DNA of 22,801 nt, taken from the NCBI GenBank assembly GCA_904502285.1, contig CAJGEC010000026.1:1-22801 (forward strand), given 5' to 3'. Made by a program: the position numbers and the translations under genes. This stretch comes from an uncultured Alistipes sp. Lineage in GTDB: Bacteria > Bacteroidota > Bacteroidia > Bacteroidales > Rikenellaceae. Position 1 is the first letter of the stretch. Each line of letters starts with the position of its first letter. Shown piece by piece: positions 1-8,327 of the stretch. The notes beneath the pieces were generated by a model, which was not told the DNA's origin, did not search any database, and saw only the letters and a list, made by a program, of their open reading frames with translations.

Positions 1-504
1 AACTATACAGGTGCTATCGAGAATAACGCAAAGAATCGCCTTATTGTCGATTTGTTGGGTAGAGCACTCGACTCTCGCTATATGGTCTCTATCCGCGAGG
101 AGAAGGGCGGCACATACGGTGTCGGCGTTAGTGGCAGCATCGATAAATATCCAGTTGAAACATACCAGTTGTCTATTGGCTTTGACACTAACGAGGCTCT
201 TGCAGATGAACTAATCGAAATTTGCGATGCCGAGATTCGCAAAATTGCAGAAAATGCCCCCTTAACAGAGGACATCGCAAAGTCAAAGGAGTTCTTGCAG
301 AAGAACTATAACAATGTTCTCGATAGCAACAACGGCTGGATTTCGGCTATCTCACGCTACTACGACGATGGTTACAACTACAAAGATGAATACCTCGGTA
401 TCCTTGAGAGCGTAACCGCCGATGATGTTAAGGCATTCGCTCAAAAACTCCTCAATGACGGTAACCGCACCCTCGTAGTGATGCGACCAGAGATTGTTCA
501 ATAG
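1..504 (+). CDS. M16-family zinc metallopeptidase, C-terminal part (5' truncated by window)
   Basis: The reading frame is open from base 1 and ends in TAG at 502-504, giving 167 codons of a larger protein whose start lies outside the window. The segment near the window edge, with REEKGGTYGVGVSG followed by a long stretch of alternating strands and helices, matches the C-terminal domain of M16 (pitrilysin/PqqL/processing-peptidase-like) enzymes. In that family the R...Y pair of this motif contacts the substrate peptide, while the zinc-binding HxxEH motif lies in the N-terminal half, which is not visible here. The family degrades peptides in the periplasm or cell envelope. Position 52 is a TTG inside the frame and is not the real start. 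The gene ends just before a strong intrinsic terminator and converges on the HAD gene. Family assignment is fairly sure; substrate is unknown. Confidence 0.85.
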   Translation, partial: NYTGAIENNAKNRLIVDLLGRALDSRYMVSIREEKGGTYGVGVSGSIDKYPVETYQLSIGFDTNEALADELIEICDAEIRKIAENAPLTEDIAKSKEFLQKNYNNVLDSNNGWISAISRYYDDGYNYKDEYLGILESVTADDVKAFAQKLLNDGNRTLVVMRPEIVQ

Positions 505-524
505 CCATCCTTGAGCATTTGTAG

Positions 525-552
525 CGACCGAGTTCTACTCGGTCGTTTTTTT
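525..552 (+). terminator. Intrinsic terminator of the M16 peptidase gene
   Basis: A perfect 8-bp stem, CGACCGAG (525-532) with CTCGGTCG (538-545), encloses the 5-base loop TTCTA and is followed by seven T residues (546-552). It starts 20 bases after the TAG. There is no T run on the opposite strand, so it serves the + strand gene only. Confidence 0.9.
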
Positions 553-556
553 GTTA

Positions 557-1213
557 TTACATACCCTCTATTATATCTGCCAACAGCGCAAACCTATCGA
601 TGATATAGTCGGCCTCTACCGCGGCAAGTTCCTCGGCTGTGGCATTACCATAACTCACTGCTACGCACCTCACACCGGCATTATGCGCCATAAGCACATC
701 GACGGGCATATCTCCAACGACGAGGGCCTCGGATGGCTTTACGCCATACTCGGCAAGGCTCCTCAATACAGGCTCTGGCTGAGGCTTATGCCTTGTCACG
801 TTATCCGAGCCGAGAACAACACCAAAGTACTTGGCAATGGCCATATTGCGAAGAAACAGTAGCAACGAGGGCGAGGAGCGCGACGATGCAATACTCATCT
901 TTATATCCATAGCGTGGAGACGAGCCAGCGTATCACTGACACCATCAAAAAGGTTGGGAGTAAGCTCCTCGATACTTTGGTAGAAGATATCGCGATAGGT
1001 CGCCACACACTCCTTAGCCTTAGCCTCATCTATTTCTGGATACATAGTCCTAAAACTATCCTCCAGCGTAAGGCCAATGGTTGAGGCACACTCACTCTCA
1101 GAGCGCAGGGGTAGCCCCAAAAGCGACATCGTGCGTTGCAGGGTGACAACGATATTATGACGGGTATCGCCGAGAGTTCCATCAAAATCGAATATAACAA
1201 GCTTAGGTTTCAT
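557..1213 (-). CDS. HAD-superfamily phosphatase (phosphoglycolate phosphatase / PpaX-like)
   Basis: The 218-residue protein has all four HAD motifs. Motif I is FDFDGT with nucleophile D9 and acid/base D11; motif II is the serine in SIASSR near residue 110; motif III is K143 in HKPQPEP; motif IV is GDMPVD at 167-172. An all-helical cap of the Gph/PpaX (subfamily IA) type lies between motifs I and II, at about residues 15-90. Members hydrolyse small phosphate esters such as 2-phosphoglycolate, or pyrophosphate; the substrate cannot be read from the sequence. The start at 1213 is required because motif I begins at residue 8. A TAnnTTTG box ends only four bases before the ATG, so the mRNA is probably leaderless. 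The gene converges on the M16 gene and lies downstream of the envelope operon, separated from it by a terminator. Confidence 0.9.
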   Translation of the reverse strand: MKPKLVIFDFDGTLGDTRHNIVVTLQRTMSLLGLPLRSESECASTIGLTLEDSFRTMYPEIDEAKAKECVATYRDIFYQSIEELTPNLFDGVSDTLARLHAMDIKMSIASSRSSPSLLLFLRNMAIAKYFGVVLGSDNVTRHKPQPEPVLRSLAEYGVKPSEALVVGDMPVDVLMAHNAGVRCVAVSYGNATAEELAAVEADYIIDRFALLADIIEGM

Positions 1214-1217
1214 ACCA

Positions 1218-1248
1218 CAAAGATAGCCTTATTCCTAATAAAAACAAA
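1218..1248 (-). promoter_or_regulatory. Promoter of the HAD gene, probably leaderless
   Basis: On the minus strand TATCTTTG (1225-1218) fits TAnnTTTG, and TTTG (1248-1245) lies 19 bases upstream, so both elements of the Bacteroidetes promoter are present at standard spacing. The -7 box is four bases from the ATG, which puts the expected transcription start at or next to the start codon. The -33 TTTG lies inside the T tract of the preceding operon's terminator. Confidence 0.75.
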
Positions 1249-1278
1249 GGCGAGACCACCCTTTTCGGTAGTCTCGCC
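1240..1278 (-). terminator. Intrinsic terminator of the surface lipoprotein operon
   Basis: A 12-base stem, GGCGAGACCACC (1249-1260) against GGTAGTCTCGCC (1267-1278), has a single non-Watson-Crick position (G-U in minus-strand RNA) and a short CTTTTC loop. On the minus strand it is followed by TTTGTTTTT (1248-1240). It lies 21 bases after the stop of the 1300-2901 gene. Confidence 0.9.
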
Positions 1279-1299
1279 ATAGCGTAGTTTAAGGAGCTA

Positions 1300-2901
1300 C
1301 TAATAGATTAGCTCTAAGTCATCAACCATCATAAGACTCTGTGTCGAACCAGTGAAGTAATCACCAAAACGAGAGCCAGTGAAGATGATGATAAGGTGTG
1401 TAGGGATCTTCGATGTAGTACGATAGTCGAGAGGCAAAGTAAACTCTACCCAACCATCACTGCTTTGAGTGAGAATCAACTCACCAACACCGATGACACC
1501 CTCAGAATTCTTATTGAAGTAGGTACTCTCCTTGCTGGTATCCACCTGAACAGGGCTGGTAGCACTACCACCATAGACCTCTGGAGTCCAATCACCTACG
1601 GCGATAAGGATCTGACCCTCGTCGCCATCTCCCTTCTTCAACTCAGGGCGCGCGGTAGGCACCTTGCCAACCTCGTCGATAGTTCCGCAGTTATACTTGT
1701 ACCAGCCGTGCAACGCCACAGGTCGCGCAACAAATGGGCGACCGAAGTTTACAAGACCATTGAGGCCCTGCAAACCACCGAACTCTCCGACAAAGAGGTT
1801 ACCTGCAGCAAACTTACCAAGACCTGCAATGGCAGCCTTCTTCGACTGCAACGATGCTGAATACTTACCCTCAGAGCCTGGGCGTACATCCTCCGAAGGC
1901 TCGGTGAGTGTGGTCTTAGCCATAGCGGCACCCTCGTTTCCTGTAGCCCAGAATGGCGAGAAGCCTTCAGCGTATGGGAAGACGATATCTCCGCTTTTAT
2001 GCCACTCCTCGAAACCTGCATTAGGCAACTCAAAAACATCCTCCGTAGTTACGGTTACTACGTCGGTAGTCTTATCGTTCGAGAAGGCATATACCTCATA
2101 CGAGGTGAGTACATCGAGGCCCTCGACAACGGCACTGAAGCGGCCACCATCAACGGTAACACCCTCGACATTGGTCCACTCCTGCTGGCCCACCTTGCGG
2201 TACTTGAAGCCAAGATCTGAGTTAGCACGACCCTCACCATAGAGCCAGATGCGCTGAGCCCAAGCATCAACGCCCGTAAACTCTACCACGACATCCTTAG
2301 GCTCGATGCAGAGAGTCCAAACCTCCTCAATATCATCGTTATAGCTGATTGTAATATTGCGCACACTCTCGTAGAAGTCGTTCAAGTTGGCAAACTCCTC
2401 AGAGTAGGTGGTTATCTCCTTAGGGCCGAGCTTAAGATCGGTAATCACAACATTGTGTAGGTCGTGATCCATAGGCACGTATGCCTTAGCGATACGTTGC
2501 TCTACATCGATTATAGACTCACCAATCTGACCCTCGACGTGGAAGTAGCGCTCGATGTTCTGCTCCGCCGTAATTACCCACTCGTAGTCCTGATACTTCG
2601 AAAGCACAACATACAATGGTAGGCGAAGGTCGAAGTAGCCAGGGAAGACAACATCTGACTCAGCACCCTCGGTAAGGGTTACAGAGGTGATATGCACCTT
2701 GCGAATATCTGTGGTCTCCTCCAAGGTCATCTTCACGGTATGCTCCACGTTATCAATAACAGGCGAACCGAGAAGGCCCTCAGCCTCCATGGCCTCGATA
2801 TCGAGTTTAATTACTGGATATGGTACATCGTTCTCGATACAAGACGATGTGAAAGCCATTGCGACGATTGCTGTAAATAAAAATCTAAATATCTTATTCA
2901 T
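1300..2901 (-). CDS. PCMD-domain lipoprotein (last gene of surface operon)
   Basis: 533 residues. The signal peptide ends in a lipobox with the acylated cysteine at C21 (TSSC), followed by acidic residues (IEND), consistent with an outer-membrane lipoprotein. Residues about 25-205 form two beta-rich segments that I do not recognise. About 206-288 look Fn3-like, with Y-E-V-Y-A-F before a threonine-rich linker. From about 291 the motif LPNAGFEEW opens a putative carbohydrate-metabolism (PCMD, PF13201-type) beta-sandwich that runs to the C-terminal MMVDDLELIY. PCMD domains are known from Bacteroidales surface proteins; a carbohydrate link is proposed but not proven. The start lies 6 bases after the stop of the upstream barrel gene, so the two are cotranscribed, and the operon terminator follows. 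Domain call is good; function is unknown. Confidence 0.85.
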   Translation of the reverse strand: MNKIFRFLFTAIVAMAFTSSCIENDVPYPVIKLDIEAMEAEGLLGSPVIDNVEHTVKMTLEETTDIRKVHITSVTLTEGAESDVVFPGYFDLRLPLYVVLSKYQDYEWVITAEQNIERYFHVEGQIGESIIDVEQRIAKAYVPMDHDLHNVVITDLKLGPKEITTYSEEFANLNDFYESVRNITISYNDDIEEVWTLCIEPKDVVVEFTGVDAWAQRIWLYGEGRANSDLGFKYRKVGQQEWTNVEGVTVDGGRFSAVVEGLDVLTSYEVYAFSNDKTTDVVTVTTEDVFELPNAGFEEWHKSGDIVFPYAEGFSPFWATGNEGAAMAKTTLTEPSEDVRPGSEGKYSASLQSKKAAIAGLGKFAAGNLFVGEFGGLQGLNGLVNFGRPFVARPVALHGWYKYNCGTIDEVGKVPTARPELKKGDGDEGQILIAVGDWTPEVYGGSATSPVQVDTSKESTYFNKNSEGVIGVGELILTQSSDGWVEFTLPLDYRTTSKIPTHLIIIFTGSRFGDYFTGSTQSLMMVDDLELIY

Positions 2902-2907
2902 AGCATA

Positions 2908-3744
2908 TTACTTCTTTTTATTCCACAAATGCGCCACAATACCAATCTGTATATCGGCGAGGTTGAACTTAAAATTCAAGGCCGAGTGGTCGCGGCGACC
3001 AGTCTCCACACCCAACGCATCGTACTGACGAACATTGTTGTACTTGAGACCTCCGATACCAACCGTAACAGTCACACAGACCTCTGGAAATACATAGACC
3101 GCAAGACCTGGATTGAGATTCAACTTCGCAGCGAAGTTCTTGCTAACGGTATTTGTGCGGCTATCACCCACACCCGTATAGAGCGACGATGTACCAGTCT
3201 TAACCAAGAGTTCGGCCTCAAGGATAACACCTACAATACCTCGACGGTCGAGACCTATGTAGTTGCGATGAAAGGCCGACCACGAGTAGTTGTCGCTACG
3301 AAGACCTATGTCGGCCAACGACAACGACATATCGGCAACAGAGCCGAGGTTTAGCGCAACATTACCCAAGTCTCCCTTGATGAAGTCGTAGCCGAAGCGG
3401 AGACCTACGGTCTGGTTATCACGGTAGGCATAGGCGATAAATGGCATAACCGAAGCACGGCGCACACCGAGGTTGATGTTATCCACCAACAACATAAGGT
3501 CGCTATCCGAAACGTCGAGGGTACCATACGATGCCGCGATACCGAGCATAACCTCGTTCTTATAGACAAACTTATTGCGGTCAATATTTCTATCTACACG
3601 GCGTGTGGTAGGCAGAAATCTGCTCTTAGCAACCTCGTCCACAACAACCGAAGTTGCTGTAGCCTCAGAGGTGCTAACCTCCTGCTGTGCTGTGGCTGTC
3701 GCTACGCTAAACACTACAGCCAAAAGTAAAAACATTCTCTTCAT
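2908..3744 (-). CDS. Outer-membrane beta-barrel protein, paralogue of the next upstream gene
   Basis: 278 residues. A cleavable, non-lipid signal peptide (MKRMFLLLAVVFSVATATAQ) is followed by a linker of about 30 residues. The rest is alternating amphipathic strands, with repeated patterns such as VMPFIAYAYRDNQTVGLRFGY, as expected for a small 8-10 stranded outer-membrane barrel (PF13568-like). It aligns by eye with the product of 3757-4581: both have a K/R-rich segment before the first strand, then P-x-IAYA-x-x-x-x-x-VGLRFGY, then an acidic loop and a long strand ending in E-x-Q/E-L. No enzymatic motif is visible. It is separated by only 12 bases from its paralogue and 6 bases from the PCMD gene, so it belongs to the operon. 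It could be a pore, an export partner or an anchor; the sequence does not decide. Confidence 0.8.
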   Translation of the reverse strand: MKRMFLLLAVVFSVATATAQQEVSTSEATATSVVVDEVAKSRFLPTTRRVDRNIDRNKFVYKNEVMLGIAASYGTLDVSDSDLMLLVDNINLGVRRASVMPFIAYAYRDNQTVGLRFGYDFIKGDLGNVALNLGSVADMSLSLADIGLRSDNYSWSAFHRNYIGLDRRGIVGVILEAELLVKTGTSSLYTGVGDSRTNTVSKNFAAKLNLNPGLAVYVFPEVCVTVTVGIGGLKYNNVRQYDALGVETGRRDHSALNFKFNLADIQIGIVAHLWNKKK

Positions 3745-3756
3745 AGTGCTGTAATA

Positions 3757-4581
3757 TTAAAGGTAGAACGATACACCAAAGCCAATAGATAGGAGATTGA
3801 CCTTGAAATTCATATTACTCTGTGAGACAACACCTGTATCCACCTGATTCTGTACCTGCTTAGTACGATCATAGCCGATGCCAAAGACACCGATAGACAA
3901 CTCCAAAGCGATGTCATTGGTTACAAAGGCCACGATACCTGGCTGCAAAGCGATAGAGCCACCATAGCTCTCAGAGTAGGCACCACGATAAGATACATAG
4001 TTATCCACAACACCATTTTCTGCTACTAAGCGCGACTGTGTAGCTGTGAAGTTGAGCTGCACCTCGGCAAAGATAGCAAAACGGTTGCTTGTTCCAAGTG
4101 GGATATATGGTCGCCAGAAGAGTGAACCAACAAACGAGTGCTTAACCTGATGGTAGTAATCAACAGCGAAGTTAAGGCTCTCGCCAAGAGATAGAGCAGC
4201 ATTATCCAACGCGAGCATCGAACGGCCATAGCCGAAGCGGAGACCCACAGCCATATTACGCCAAGGAGCATAGGCAATCATTGGGCTCACCTTCACGGTA
4301 TAACCCTCGGAGTCGATATCGTTGATAATAGCAAGGCGATAGTTTTCATTCTTGTGGTTGGAGTAAGAGGCCGAACCTCCGAAGATCCACTGTCCCTTAG
4401 GCACGAAGTTAGTGTCGGAGGTAAATCCTCGCTGAGCACGTGCCTCGTTGGGAGTGAGCATCACGGGGGCTGTCTGCTCCACCTCGGCAATAGCCTGTGG
4501 CTCAGTAGCCTCAACACCCTCCTGAGCCATCACAACAACAGATGTCGCTACGAGAAGTATTGATAGTAAAAATTTCTTCAT
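3757..4581 (-). CDS. Outer-membrane beta-barrel protein, paralogue of the next downstream gene
   Basis: 274 residues from the ATG at 4581. The frame stays open to 4620, but the Sec signal peptide MKKFLLSILLVATSVVVMAQ begins at 4581, so that start is preferred. The mature protein starts with an acidic, glutamate-rich linker (about residues 21-45). It then has beta strands typical of a small barrel, including FGGSASYSNH and MIAYAPWRNMAVGLRFGYGR, and ends in SIGFGVSFYL, a hydrophobic C-terminal strand with an aromatic residue as used for BAM-mediated insertion. It is clearly related to the 2908-3744 product in length and strand pattern. It lies 53 bases downstream of the DUF4493-PCMD gene and 12 bases upstream of its paralogue. 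Exact function is unknown. Confidence 0.8.
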   Translation of the reverse strand: MKKFLLSILLVATSVVVMAQEGVEATEPQAIAEVEQTAPVMLTPNEARAQRGFTSDTNFVPKGQWIFGGSASYSNHKNENYRLAIINDIDSEGYTVKVSPMIAYAPWRNMAVGLRFGYGRSMLALDNAALSLGESLNFAVDYYHQVKHSFVGSLFWRPYIPLGTSNRFAIFAEVQLNFTATQSRLVAENGVVDNYVSYRGAYSESYGGSIALQPGIVAFVTNDIALELSIGVFGIGYDRTKQVQNQVDTGVVSQSNMNFKVNLLSIGFGVSFYL

Positions 4582-4634
4582 CGATAAAGGTATTGGGATA
4601 GTGACAAACAGATTTGCCACTACCCCATTAGTTA

Positions 4635-6626
4635 CTAATAGTTAAACTGAACGTCATCGACATACATCTCTGAGTCGGTAGAGCCACAGAAGTAGTCACC
4701 ATAACCCGATGGAGTGAACGACACGACAACCATCTTTGGAGTCTTAGTCTCCCAACCATCAACGTAGTTGAGGGTTACGGTCTTCTGTACCCAATCCGCA
4801 TTAGAGTCGGTGTCAGAAACGTAGCCATAGGCGATAATGCCTGGCAAAGTACCAAGTCTATCAAACGCAAGGAACGAAGACTCGTCGGTAGTATCTACGG
4901 CATATCTGTTACCCTCGGTGATAAGCACCATTGCGGTATAGATATCTGTACCAGAGGCCTTATCTCCGTTATTGATAGTACCCTGTTTGTTCTTCATCCA
5001 GAACGAAAAACTCTTAGGGCTTGCGTTGAATGAGAAGCTCTTACCGAAGGTTACAACACCACTCATAGTTGAAATGTTGAGCTGGAAGTCGCCAGTAAAG
5101 AGGTTACCCGCAGCAAACTTACCCATAGTAGCCTGAGAGTCCAAGAATGCGGCATAACTACCTGAGTGAGCCTCTTCTTTACGTGTTGTCAAGGTTATGA
5201 ATAAGTTGTTACCAGAGTTCCAAAGACCTGCTGGAGTCTTTTCATTACTCCACTCCTCGAAGCCTGGGTTAGGGAGCTGAACACCCTCTTCAGTAGCAAA
5301 CGAGTAGCTCTTGCCAAATTCTACGCCATCAATCTTAAGACGATAGGTGTAGTTCTTACTTGTAGATAAGTCTGATATAACTGCTGTGTACAAACCATCT
5401 GCACCCTTAGTTGCTACAGCCTCGCTCCAAGTTGAACCATCGGTGCTATATGCCACAACAACATCTGTTGCCTCGCTATTCACGACATTAACCTTGAAAG
5501 TAGCCTTACGAGCCCACAAGCTACACTGCTCAGCGGTGAGAGGCAAGATACCCTGAACGCTATAAGCAATGTTCTTATTAAGCTTACCACCATCAACATC
5601 CTCGATATGGAAGGTGAGGTCGTATGAACCACCATCAATTTCGTTGAAGAAAGCAGATGTAATCACTACGTTATAGTTAGTAGCGTCGTTCTTCACAACC
5701 TGAACGCCTGAAACATTACCCTGCAAGAGGTCGAATACATCGCCCGCAACCTCAATATTGAGTACGTTGATATCAGCCAACGATGACACGAGGTAAGTGC
5801 GCGACTCTGTTGTAGAGAGTTGAACATCAGTAAGTTCGAATGTACCATCCGACATAACGGTTGGATCTGGGCTAAAGATGATGGTATCATCCTTCTCCTC
5901 AACGCTGACATCCACGGTAGCCTCAATCTTGAGGTCACCTGGAGCATCCTTCGAGTACTTCAACTTAACGGTGTACTTATAACCTGGCTTAACCTCTGCG
6001 ATAGCGGCCTCCTTAACGATATCTCCCTCAACTGGATGAGTACCCTCAAAGTGCCAGAAGAGTGTTGTCTGACCCTCAGGCATTACGAAGTAACCTTCCT
6101 TAGTAGTCTCGTAGTTCAATGCAAAGACATCACCGATTTCGATAGCCTGAGCATCGTAGTTATCAGCTACGGCTACAGCAGTGAAGTAACCCTCGTTGAG
6201 GGCCGTTGCTACAGTAGCGTCATACTCAACACATACGGTGGTAGAGAGCAAGTGGCAGACAACATCTACATCAACAACCTCACCATCGGTAACGGTGAAT
6301 GGCTGCTCACCGATGAAGTAGCGCTGGTCGAATGAAGCGATCTGACGCTCACCTACCTGCACCTTTGCCACATAGTCGCCTGAAAGCAATACGAGATACT
6401 CTGGAATATCGCTCAATGCCTCATAGCGACGGATAAGCTTCTGCTCACCATTCTCGACCTTATAAATCTTAACGAGAACATCATCCTCTGCGCCAATCTC
6501 CGCCTGCATAGCGACACCAAAACGCATAGCACCCTCGTTAATCGCCATCTCAACTACAGGCTCTGTATCCTTTGAACAAGATGCTAAAATAAGCACCGCG
6601 CTCAAAAATGCTAATATCCTCTTCAT
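4635..6626 (-). CDS. DUF4493 + PCMD two-module lipoprotein
   Basis: 663 residues from the ATG at 6626. An in-frame ATG at 6632 would add two residues, but the AAGGAG at 6636-6641 is 9 bases from the 6626 start and only 3 from the other. The lipobox is LASC with C17, followed by SKD, close to export signals for surface lipoproteins in Bacteroidetes. Residues about 45-240 form a DUF4493 block (SGDYVAKVQVGE, then FIGEQPFTV, then VDVVCHLLSTTVCVEY). About 255-360 is an immunoglobulin-like segment ending in DVDGGKL, resembling segments of the 6662-8311 product. About 370-447 is Fn3-like. From about 450, QLPNPGFEEW opens a PCMD module that ends in MYVDDVQFNY. This is the only protein here that joins the two modules found separately in its neighbours. 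Confidence 0.85.
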   Translation of the reverse strand: MKRILAFLSAVLILASCSKDTEPVVEMAINEGAMRFGVAMQAEIGAEDDVLVKIYKVENGEQKLIRRYEALSDIPEYLVLLSGDYVAKVQVGERQIASFDQRYFIGEQPFTVTDGEVVDVDVVCHLLSTTVCVEYDATVATALNEGYFTAVAVADNYDAQAIEIGDVFALNYETTKEGYFVMPEGQTTLFWHFEGTHPVEGDIVKEAAIAEVKPGYKYTVKLKYSKDAPGDLKIEATVDVSVEEKDDTIIFSPDPTVMSDGTFELTDVQLSTTESRTYLVSSLADINVLNIEVAGDVFDLLQGNVSGVQVVKNDATNYNVVITSAFFNEIDGGSYDLTFHIEDVDGGKLNKNIAYSVQGILPLTAEQCSLWARKATFKVNVVNSEATDVVVAYSTDGSTWSEAVATKGADGLYTAVISDLSTSKNYTYRLKIDGVEFGKSYSFATEEGVQLPNPGFEEWSNEKTPAGLWNSGNNLFITLTTRKEEAHSGSYAAFLDSQATMGKFAAGNLFTGDFQLNISTMSGVVTFGKSFSFNASPKSFSFWMKNKQGTINNGDKASGTDIYTAMVLITEGNRYAVDTTDESSFLAFDRLGTLPGIIAYGYVSDTDSNADWVQKTVTLNYVDGWETKTPKMVVVSFTPSGYGDYFCGSTDSEMYVDDVQFNY

Positions 6627-6661
6627 AGTCATAATCTCCTTATATATTAATTATGCTACAA

Positions 6662-8311
6662 TTAGTTAAAATGAAGCATTATCGACTTAGTTGTCTCAAC
6701 ACCTGCACTATCCTTAACTGTCATCATAAAGTCGTGGTCGCCAGGGAAACCAGAAAGAATTACCAAGAAGTTGGTAATCGAGAGGTTGAGCTCCTTCTTA
6801 CCCTTAACAGCATCACCCACTGGGAAGCCAAGCGCTCCGAGAGATGCGAAGAACTGTGAAGCGTTTACAAGGCTAAACTTAGCAGCCAAACCAACACCCT
6901 GCAACTCGCTATCAGTAAGATCATTAGAGATAATCTCTACCACAAAGTCATCGATAACACCTGGAGCACTGATAACCAAATCACAAGTCATACCGAGAGC
7001 GTAGGTCTGACGCTCGTCGATATTGTAGCCAGTCCATACGATAGATGGAGCAGCAACAGGGCCAGCCTCGCCATACTTAAGTGTTACGGTTGCTACGCTC
7101 TTACCACCATTGACGTCGGTAACGGTAATCTCGTAGGTGTGTGTACCCTTGTATGTGCAGAGCATCTCAGCCTGAGCAGCGAGTTTGATGCGTGTAGCAG
7201 TAGCACCCTTAGCATCGGTTGGATAACCCATCATACGGAGCAAAGCGTTAGAGACAGTACCGTCGCAGATGTCGCTCTCCAAAGGCATAATCTCTGAATA
7301 AGCAGTCGTAAAGTCTGGGTTGTCAGAGGTAACCTTAACAACTACAGAGTTAATCTCAGCCTTAGCAGTGATGTCGAGGTTGATGCTCGACTTGAAGTTG
7401 CCGTCAGCATCGAACATATCATCGGTAATAACGAAGTCCTCAGCAAGGTCGTGACCCTCCCAGTTGATTACTGGCAAGTCGGTATCATCTACCAACTCCT
7501 CCTCCATAAGCATTACGCTTGTGTCGAAAGGCAACTCCTCATCGTAAACCCAAGTCTCACAAACAATGCCAAGAGAGCCAGTACCCTCGCCAGCGTGCTG
7601 AACAACAACCAAAATCTTGCGCCACTCAGCAGCCTTAACGCCCTTAATCTCGTTGGTCATAGTGATCTTCTTATCCTCACCCTTGTAGTAGCACTCGAAG
7701 GTGAGCTTAAGGGTATTCTCCTTAGCAACGGGAGCAAAGTATCCTGCGCGAGTCTCCTCGTTGGCATAGACCAAAGAGTTCTCCTCCAAGGCTACGGTCA
7801 TAGTGGTTCGCTCAAGGTCGAGCTGATCACGAAGGTCGGCAGCATAGTCTACCGAAACCTTAACATTCTGCAAACGGCAAATAAGGTCATTAACCGTAGT
7901 GGTCTCCTTACGCTTAACGATAACCTCCTTCTCTACGCCATAGATAGGCTTCTCCCACTCAGCATCAACCATAGGCTCTGATGACAACGCCACCTTATAT
8001 ACACCACCATCGAGAGAGATCTTCTCTGGGCGGTTGCCATACTTGAATGATGCCATAGTATCGCCAGCATTGTTTGTAACCACAACGTCGAAGTTGTTGA
8101 TATCAACCTCCTCGGCACGTGTAGTAGATGATGAGGTCACGTTATCGGTATCCTCCATCACGGTTACTGACATACCGCCAAGTGCCAAATAACCTGTGTT
8201 ATTAGCACCACCATTCTCGGTCTCCTTATAATCTATATTATCCTTGCTACAAGCACCAAGCGTTAGAAGAAGTGCAGTAGCAACACCCAAAAATCGTACA
8301 ACAGATTTCAT
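6662..8311 (-). CDS. DUF4493-type lipoprotein with tandem Ig-like domains
   Basis: 549 residues. The frame is open to 8431, but that part overlaps the upstream gene. GGAG at 8318-8321 lies 6 bases before the ATG at 8311, which begins the signal peptide MKSVVRFLGVATALLLTLGAC (acylated C21, then SKDNID). Residues about 40-255 are a DUF4493 block with GVYKVALSSEP, then VEKEVIVKR, then VNDLICRLQNVKVSVDY. Two related segments of about 130 residues follow. Each begins after a conserved WEG or WTG motif and contains an A-x-I-(N/D)-x-(V/F)-V-V-(K/E)-(V/I) strand. The first ends in TVTDVNGGKS and the second in TVKDSAGVET, so they look like tandem Ig-like domains. It sits 17 bases downstream of the short DUF4493 gene. 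It is probably outer-membrane anchored; ligand unknown. Confidence 0.85.
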   Translation of the reverse strand: MKSVVRFLGVATALLLTLGACSKDNIDYKETENGGANNTGYLALGGMSVTVMEDTDNVTSSSTTRAEEVDINNFDVVVTNNAGDTMASFKYGNRPEKISLDGGVYKVALSSEPMVDAEWEKPIYGVEKEVIVKRKETTTVNDLICRLQNVKVSVDYAADLRDQLDLERTTMTVALEENSLVYANEETRAGYFAPVAKENTLKLTFECYYKGEDKKITMTNEIKGVKAAEWRKILVVVQHAGEGTGSLGIVCETWVYDEELPFDTSVMLMEEELVDDTDLPVINWEGHDLAEDFVITDDMFDADGNFKSSINLDITAKAEINSVVVKVTSDNPDFTTAYSEIMPLESDICDGTVSNALLRMMGYPTDAKGATATRIKLAAQAEMLCTYKGTHTYEITVTDVNGGKSVATVTLKYGEAGPVAAPSIVWTGYNIDERQTYALGMTCDLVISAPGVIDDFVVEIISNDLTDSELQGVGLAAKFSLVNASQFFASLGALGFPVGDAVKGKKELNLSITNFLVILSGFPGDHDFMMTVKDSAGVETTKSIMLHFN

Positions 8312-8317
8312 ATATAT

Positions 8318-8321
8318 CTCC
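8318..8321 (-). promoter_or_regulatory. Shine-Dalgarno that decides the start of the 6662-8311 gene
   Basis: On the minus strand GGAG lies 6 bases upstream of the ATG at 8311. It lies within the 17-base gap after the upstream stop, and it also overlaps an earlier in-frame ATG at 8323, which therefore is unlikely to be used. Confidence 0.6.
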
Positions 8322-8327
8322 ATTTTT

